Positions 57,901 through 64,000 of a DNA stretch of 64,000 nucleotides are shown here, piece after piece (position 1 is the first letter of the stretch; every line of letters starts with the position of its first letter). A program made the position numbers and the translations under genes. The notes beneath the pieces were generated by a model, which was given only the letters and a program-made list of their open reading frames with translations, had not been told where the DNA came from and did not search any database. Where the stretch lies: contig CM044313.1 in assembly GCA_024291935.2 (NCBI GenBank), forward strand, positions 82,645,001-82,709,000, given 5' to 3'. Source of the stretch: Okapia johnstoni (taxonomy: Eukaryota > Chordata > Mammalia > Artiodactyla > Giraffidae).

Positions 57901-58750
57901 ATTAAAATTTTCCAGGGTGGGAGGAGGGGGCTAATAATGAAAAAAACAACAACAACCCTGAAATGAGTGAAACCAATCATCTGCCCAAAGACACAGGCTC
58001 AGAGTCACATGAAACCCAAGGCTAAATCCTGAACCTAGTGGGGGATGTGAAGAGGTCTCCTGGCTTATCCAGATCTTGCCTCAAAATCTGATTCACACTG
58101 GGCTGTCCTGTACCACCACTCTCTTCCAACTGTCCTGGTTTCTAAACGTTCCCCTATTCTGACCTCTGCTAAGCTCAAATTCCTCCACCTCCATCTAGTC
58201 TTCCTTCCTATCAGACTGGGTTCCTCTTTTGACTTTTAGAAAATGCTCACATTTTAAAAGGAAACCAATGTGAATTAAATATTGACTCCTGACTTATTCA
58301 ACAGAGGTTTGGTGAGTGCCCATCATGTGCTGAGCCCAGAACAAAACAGATGACAGTCCCACCGAGCCTCAAGAAGCTTGTGTTCTGAGGAAGGCGCATT
58401 GGTAAACATGGAATACAGTAAGGTTACGTGGTGATTAGCACTGTGAAGAGAATTACAGTAGTATCAGAGGCCCTAGAGGAACAGGTATGGGAGGGGATTA
58501 GGAAAGGGCCCTGGGGAAGAGATCTGAATGAAGTGAAAGATGCAGGCAAGAGAATATCTGTGGGAAGGCTGTTTTTGCTGAGGGAACCCCAAGTGCAAAG
58601 ACCCTGAGGTCAGAGCCAGGAGAGAAAGGACTGTTGGCTACAAGGAGAGGGGGGAAAAGTGTCCTGGTGCTGGCTGCTTCCTCCCTGTCTTGTTCATTCT
58701 CCCACAACCACCTTATAAAACAAGGGAATCCATTTTACCAACACAGGCTA
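57901..58750. other. Unassigned and old-repeat-like sequence
   Basis: 58290-58620 has the texture of a widespread ancient mammalian repeat (CAAGTGCAAAGACCCTGAGG) that I cannot name. Confidence 0.35.
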
Positions 58751-58754
58751 CTGA

Positions 58755-58985
58755 CTAGCGTTTTCTGAGCATAACCATGTATCAGACACTGTTCTAAATG
58801 AGCCCTTTCCACTGATTCTGTATTTAATTTTCCCAACATTACTGCAGGCAGGTATTGTTAGTTTGCAGTTTTTAAAGGCTCAGAAAAAAGAATAGAAACA
58901 GAGAGGCTAATTAAATGCCTGAGCTCTCACAGTAAGTAACAGAGCCAGGACTAGAACCCAGCCTCCTGAGCTGGGGCCTTGCTCC
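58755..58985 (-). repeat. MIR SINE
   Basis: CACTGTTCTAAATGAGCCC, GCAGGTATTGTTAGTTTGCA, GTAACAGAGCCAGGACTAGA and ACCCAGCCTCCTGAGC. Confidence 0.8.
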
Positions 58986-59349
58986 TCTCTGCATCAGCAC
59001 CTCCCTGCCTGCTCCTGACAACCTCATGCTTCTGCACTTGGACTGGACTTAGTCAGGCACCCTGCCTGGGGATCTCTGTCACGCCACCATCGGACCTCCT
59101 AAGATCAACAAGCAGGTAGTTTAAGTCAGAAGCTGTGGCTGTCTACCTGATGACCCTTCTCTCTTTCTGTATGTTCCTGGGTGTGGTGATGTACCCATCT
59201 ACCCAGCCTCTCTTGGAGGAGATACAAAGAGCTCTACAACATTGTTCTGGCCAATGAGATGAAAGTGGAAATTCCCGGGTGGGGTTCACAGTGGCATTCC
59301 TTAAGAGCAGGCGTGGAAGGAAAAATAACCCCCTATGCTGTTTAATGAG

Positions 59350-59555
59350 GGCTTCCATGGTGGCTCAGTGGTAAAGAATCTGCCTGCCAATGTAGGAGAT
59401 ATGGGTTCGATCCCTGGGTTGGAAAGATCCTCTGGAGAAGGAAATGGTAACCCACCCCAGTATTTTCGCCTGGGAAATCCCACAGACGGAGAAGCCTGGC
59501 AAGCTATAGTCCATGGGCTCACAAAGAGTTGGATATGACTTAGATGCTTAACAGC
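59350..59555 (+). mobile_element. Bov-tA SINE
   Basis: GGGCTTCCATGGTGGCTCAG head, GGGTTCGATCCCTGGGTTGG B-box region, then the body. TGTTTAAT occurs on both sides as a likely duplication. Confidence 0.93.
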
Positions 59556-59681
59556 AACAACATGTTGTTTAATCACTATTATTTGGATTTTTCAAAATCC
59601 AACAAATTAGCTGAATTAAACTCCAAAGAAATGCACAGTGTGGTACCTAAAAGTGGAGAAACTAAAAGTAAGAGAAGCTGG

Positions 59682-59820
59682 GACTTCCCTGGTGGTCCAG
59701 TGGTTAAGACTCTGGGCTTCCACTGCAAGAGGCGTGGGTTCAATCCTTGGTCAGGGAACTAAGATCCTGCATGCTGGGCGGTGTGGCCAAAAGAGAGAGA
59801 GATAGATAAATAAGTAAAAT
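59682..59820 (+). mobile_element. CHR-type SINE
   Basis: GGGACTTCCCTGGTGGTCCA, GCGTGGGTTCAATCCTTGG, GGAACTAAGATCCTGCATGC, then a GA/TA-rich tail. Confidence 0.88.
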
Positions 59821-60989
59821 TAAAGTAACAGAACCTAAAATGTGGAACTAGATAAGCAAGGGAGGGAGGGAGGCAGATGCCTAGGACTTAGATACTGTGG
59901 GCTGAAAAGGCACCCCTCACTCTTCTATGAAGTATTTGGTCCATCTGGCAGCTGCTATGCAGTGGAAAGTCACAGATTTATTGACTAAAGCTGTGATGTT
60001 AAAGAAGTTGGTAGGAAAAATTTAAAATATTGGTGGTGCTTTTTCAGTCCTAGCAAAGTCCTGAGTTCTTCAACTCAGCTGGCAAGTGAGATGGGAAGAA
60101 ATATCGCTCTGTTAAGGAAGGCAAGCTCAACATTCAGCCTACAATCTGCTGCCAGAGACCCGCACTTAGACCCTGGCAGGGGGCAGACAGTCTGCTTGAT
60201 TAGAAAGGGGTGGGTGGTACCCCATCAGACAGAGGTCGTATGGCTGCTGTCAAGGGTGTGATCACCCACTGGAGGTCACTGTTTCAGTAATGACCAGCAG
60301 CATACATTATGTAGCAGACATTAAGCAAAAGTGTAGGGACATGGGCAGAACTCATAAACTAGAAAGTAAAGGAAACAATTCATCAGGAATTAGCCAGAAA
60401 AGCCTACTAAGTTTGGAGGGAACCCTATTGTCAAAAGACTCCAATCTGATTTGCAGCCATTCTCATCCATAAGAAGTAGACTTGATGATGTGTATAGCCC
60501 TGGAGAAGGTGTTCTCCCCATGCCCACCCCAGAAGTGGTCTTGGAAGACAATGAATGATGAATAATTCTAGAGAGAGGCAAGGGTCATGGAGGGCAAGGA
60601 ACAGGAGTTCTTGCCACTGGAACAACGCATTGTCACTGCTAAGAACAGTGACTGCTCTGTTTTCCATACCTCCTTTTATAAAGCCAAGTTTTTATTGTAG
60701 CTATTTTATATCTCCCCAGTACTTTAGGTTAGATGTGTCACAGCTCAGTTGCAAGGGGTTGCATCCAGAACTGATGGAGAGGACCCTACATTCCCCAGAA
60801 ACCCAGGGCTCTAATCTTGCCAACTATATGAGGCTTCAGAGCTTTCTCTCTTGATAATAGAGAGTCTATCCCACATACAGAAAGAAGGGGATGTCTGAGG
60901 AGCCAAAGGAGAGGAGGGAGGCTAGTTGCCTACACAATATTCTTTCTCTTCTCTTTCCCTCTAATGGAAATCCATCTGTGTTTCTAAGA
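59821..60989. other. Unassigned intronic sequence
   Basis: No repeat or exon recognised. Confidence 0.35.
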
Positions 60990-61250
60990 CAAGTACCCAA
61001 CCAAAAAACTGCATTTCTTAGTGTTCCTTCAGAGAGGCGTAGCCATAACTATATAGTCTTGGCCGATGAAGTTGTTGAGTGGGTCTATCACAGAGGTTTA
61101 TTTTTTTATGAGAGTTCTTTTCCTTTTTCACACTTAAAATGCACATGTGATGACTGGAGCTTTAGCAACCATCCTGTGACCAAATATAAGGCTTCCTTGA
61201 GCAGCTGTTCCAATCCTAGATTGAAAGAAAAATGGGCTGCTATCTTGTTT
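60990..61250. repeat. Ancient mammalian interspersed repeat, family not named
   Basis: TGCATTTCTTAGTGTTCCTT, GTCTTGGCCGATGAAG and CACATGTGATGACTGGAGCT recur in many mammalian genomes as an old LTR or DNA-element remnant. A related piece is at about 59140-59330. Confidence 0.4.
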
Positions 61251-61648
61251 AACCCCTGTTAATTAGACATTCCATTACAGGTAAACAAAATCCCTAATGA
61301 ATGCATTGTTTTAATTCACTCTTAACTCTCAGATTCAAGGACCAGATATAATCCTGAGTGTTTAAACATCAGCCCTGCTACTTTGTCAACAGCAGCTGTT
61401 ATTAAGTTCCTACCTTGATTTGGGGTACCTGTCACCACCATCAAAAACAACAACAAACAGGATGTGTTTCTGTCTGTTAAAGAGCTAAAAGAACATATGA
61501 TTACCGCTGTGCAGCCCCAGGTGTTCCACACAAGCCTACAGCCGATTGAGAAATATTATAAATACAAACGATTGTGACACCTTTAGGTTGGCTTATATTT
61601 TGGAAGACCAGGATACTGGCTAATTTTTAACTATCTACATGACTGACT
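61251..61648. other. Unassigned AT-rich sequence
   Basis: Contains TTAATTAGACATTCCATTAC and a GTAAACAA core near 61280, but no firm assignment. Confidence 0.3.
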
Positions 61649-64000
61649 CTTCAGTTCAGTTCAGTTGCTAAGGTGTGTCTGACTCTTTATGACCCCACGG
61701 ACTGCAGCACGCCAGGCCTCCCTGTCCATCACCAACTCCCAGAGTTTACTCAAACTCATGTCTATTGAGTCGGTGATGCCATCCAAACATCTCATCCTCT
61801 GTTGTCCTCTTCTTCTCCTGCCTTCAATCTTTCCCAGCATCAGGGTCTTTTCAAATGAGTCAGCTCTTCACATCAGGTGGCCAAAGTATTGGAGTTTCAG
61901 CTTCAACACCAGTCCTTCCAATGAACACTCAGGACTGACTTCATTTAGGATGGACTGGTTGGATCTCCCTGCCATCCAAGGGACTCTCAAGAGTTTTCTC
62001 CAACACCACAGTTAAAAAGCATCAATTCTTTGGTGCTCAGTTTTCTTTATACTCCATCTCTCACATCCATACGTAACTACTGGAAAAACCATAGCCTTGA
62101 CTAGACGGACCTTTGTTGGCAAAGTAATGTCTCTGCTTTTAAATATGCTGTCTAGGTTGGTAATAATGTTCCTGCCAAGGAGTAAGCATCTTTTAATTTC
62201 ATGGCTGCAGTCACCAACTGCAGTGACTTTGGAGCCCCCCAAAATAAAGTCTGCCACTGTTTTCCCATCTATTTCCCATGAAGTAATGGGACCAGATGCA
62301 ATGATCTTAGTTTTCTGAATGTTGAGCTTTAAGCCAACTTTTTCACTCTCCTTTTACTTTCATCAAGAGGCTCTTTAGTTCTTCTTCACTTTCTGCCATA
62401 AGGGTGGTGTCATCTGCATATCTGAACTTATCAATATTTCTCCCGGCAATCTTGATTCCAGCTTGTGCTTTATCCAGCCCAGCATTTCTCATGATGTACT
62501 CTGCATATAAGTTAAATAAGCAGAGTGACAATATACAGCCTTGATGTACTCCTTTTCCTATTTGGAACCAGTCTATTGTTCCATGTCCAGTTCTAACTGT
62601 TGCTTCCTGACCTGCATACAGATTTCTCAAGAGGCAGGTCAGGTGGTCTGGTATTCCCATCTGTTTCAGAATTTTCCACAGTTTGTTGTGATCTGCACAG
62701 TCAAAGGCTTTGGCATAGTCAATAAAGCAGAAATAGATGTTTTTCTGGAACTCTCTTGCTTTTTTTATGATCCAGTGGATGTTGGCAATTTGATCTTTGG
62801 TTCTTCTGCCTTTTCTAAATCCAGCTTGAACATCTGGAAGTTCATGGTTCACAAATTGCTGAAGCCTGGCTTGGAGAATTTTGAGCATTACTTTACTAGT
62901 GTGTGAGATGAGTGCAACTGTTCAGTAGTTTGAGCATTCAATGGCATTGCCTTTCTTAGGGATTGGAATGAAAATTGACCTTTTCCAGTCCTGTGGCCAC
63001 TGCTGAGTTTTCCAAACTTGCTGGCATATTGAGTACAGCACTTTTACAGCATCATCTTTTAGGATTTGAAATAGCTCAACTGGAATTCCATCACCTCCAC
63101 TAGCTTTGTTTGTAGTGATGCTTCCTAAGGCCCACTTGCCTTCACATTCCAGGATGTCTGGCTCTAGGTGACTGATCACACCATTGTGACTATCTGGGTC
63201 GTGAAGATCTTTTTTTGTACCTCTTTCTTTTTATTCTTGCCATTCTTTTGCTTCTGTTAGGTCCATACCATTTCTGTCCTTTATTGAGCCCATCTTTGCA
63301 TGAAATGTTCTCTTGGTATCTCTAATTTTCTTGAAGAGATCTCTAGTCTTTCCCATGATATTGTTTTCCTATATTTCTTTGCACTGATCACTGAGGAAGA
63401 CTTTCTTATATCTCCTTGCTATTCTTTGGAACTCTGCATTCAAATGGGTATAACTTTCCTTTTCTGCTTTGCTTTTTGCTTCTCTTATTTTCACAGTAAG
63501 TCCTCCTCAGACAGCCATTTTGCTTTTTTGCATTTCTTTTCCTTGGGGATGGTCTTGATCCCTGTCTCCTGTACAATGTCATGAACCTCCGTTCATAGTT
63601 CATCAGGCACTCTGTCTATCAGATCTAGTCCCTTAAATCTATTTTTCCCTTCTACTGTATAATCGTTAGGGATTTGATTTAGGTCATACCTGAATAGTCT
63701 AGTGGTTTTCCCTACTTTCCTCAATTTAAGTCTGAATTTAGCAATAAGGAGTTCATGATCGAGCCACAGTCAGCTCCCAGTCTTGTTTTTGCTGACTGTA
63801 TAGAGCTTCTCCATCTTTGGCTGCAAAGAATATAATCAATCTGATTTCGGTGTTGGCGATCTGGTGATGTCCATGTGTAGAGTCTTCTCTTGTGTTGTTG
63901 GAAGGCGTTTGCTATGACTAGTAAGTTCTCTTGGCAAAACTCTATTAGCCTTTGCCCTGCTTCACTCTGTACTCCAAGGCCAAATTTGCCTGTTACTCCA
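61649..64000 (-). mobile_element. BovB (RTE-type) LINE, decayed and cut by the window edge
   Basis: Antisense BovB from the TCAGTTCAGTTCAGTTGCTA tail up through the reverse-transcriptase region and beyond the right edge. Frames at 62922-63179 and 62343-62888 are in register but separated by a TGA in the SNYRT-type motif. A frameshift just after the K-V-K-rich stretch near 62345 moves the downstream coding part (62012-62257) to another frame, and the N-terminal piece (63406-63603) is in a third. YADD is intact at 62409-62420. It extends further 5' than the 34-kb copy. Dead as an autonomous element. Confidence 0.95.

Noticed and set aside
1..64000. A previously undescribed multi-gene system
   Set aside because: Both strands show one exon, one tRNA-like sequence, one CpG island and interspersed repeats; no gene cluster supports such a claim.

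Overview
This is a stretch of ruminant (most likely bovid) nuclear DNA. It holds Bov-tA and Bov-A2 SINEs, BovB (RTE-type) LINEs, cetartiodactyl CHR-type tRNA SINEs, L1 3' ends of ruminant type, and mammal-wide fossils (MIR, L2, L3/CR1, MER20, a MaLR-type LTR). Together these point to Ruminantia; I cannot tell cattle, sheep, goat or another bovid apart from this sequence alone. Nothing is prokaryotic, and there is no operon, CRISPR array or plasmid feature.

The only protein-coding sequence I can support is one exon on the minus strand, about 52979-53819. It carries an ATG in good context, 158 codons with the start of a PDZ domain, a consensus splice donor and a strong upstream splice acceptor. 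I recognise it as the first coding exon of PDZD2, a large multi-PDZ scaffold protein. On that reading, 53820-64000 is 5' intron and 1-52978 is the next intron.

Layout. 1-10.5 kb: intron with MIR, Bov-tA and CHR copies and an old L1-like stretch. 10.54-11.35 kb: a dense CpG island with a cluster of GC boxes, a candidate internal or alternative promoter. 11.4-14.1 kb: mostly unique sequence ending in an L3/CR1 fossil. 14.3-15.4 kb: a minus-strand BovB 3' fragment split by a Bov-A2 SINE and abutting a tRNA-Pro(UGG)-like sequence. 15.4-33 kb: dense SINEs, MIRs, MER20, mariner and hAT relics and a 5'-inverted L1. 33.2-36.4 kb: an old L1 followed by a 2.3-kb BovB with reverse-transcriptase motifs but broken frames. 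36.5-52.2 kb: more SINE, L1, MIR and LTR relics with several nested insertions. 53-54.3 kb: the PDZD2 exon, then a CA-rich minisatellite. 55.9-61.3 kb: SINE, BovB and MIR copies and one AT-rich unique block that could be a regulatory element. 61.65-64 kb: a second large BovB on the minus strand, cut by the window edge.

Splice sites, start codon, target-site duplications, stems and motifs were read directly from the bases. Family names are from recognition, without an alignment or repeat library, and repeat edges are usually good to about 5-20 bases except where a target-site duplication fixes them.
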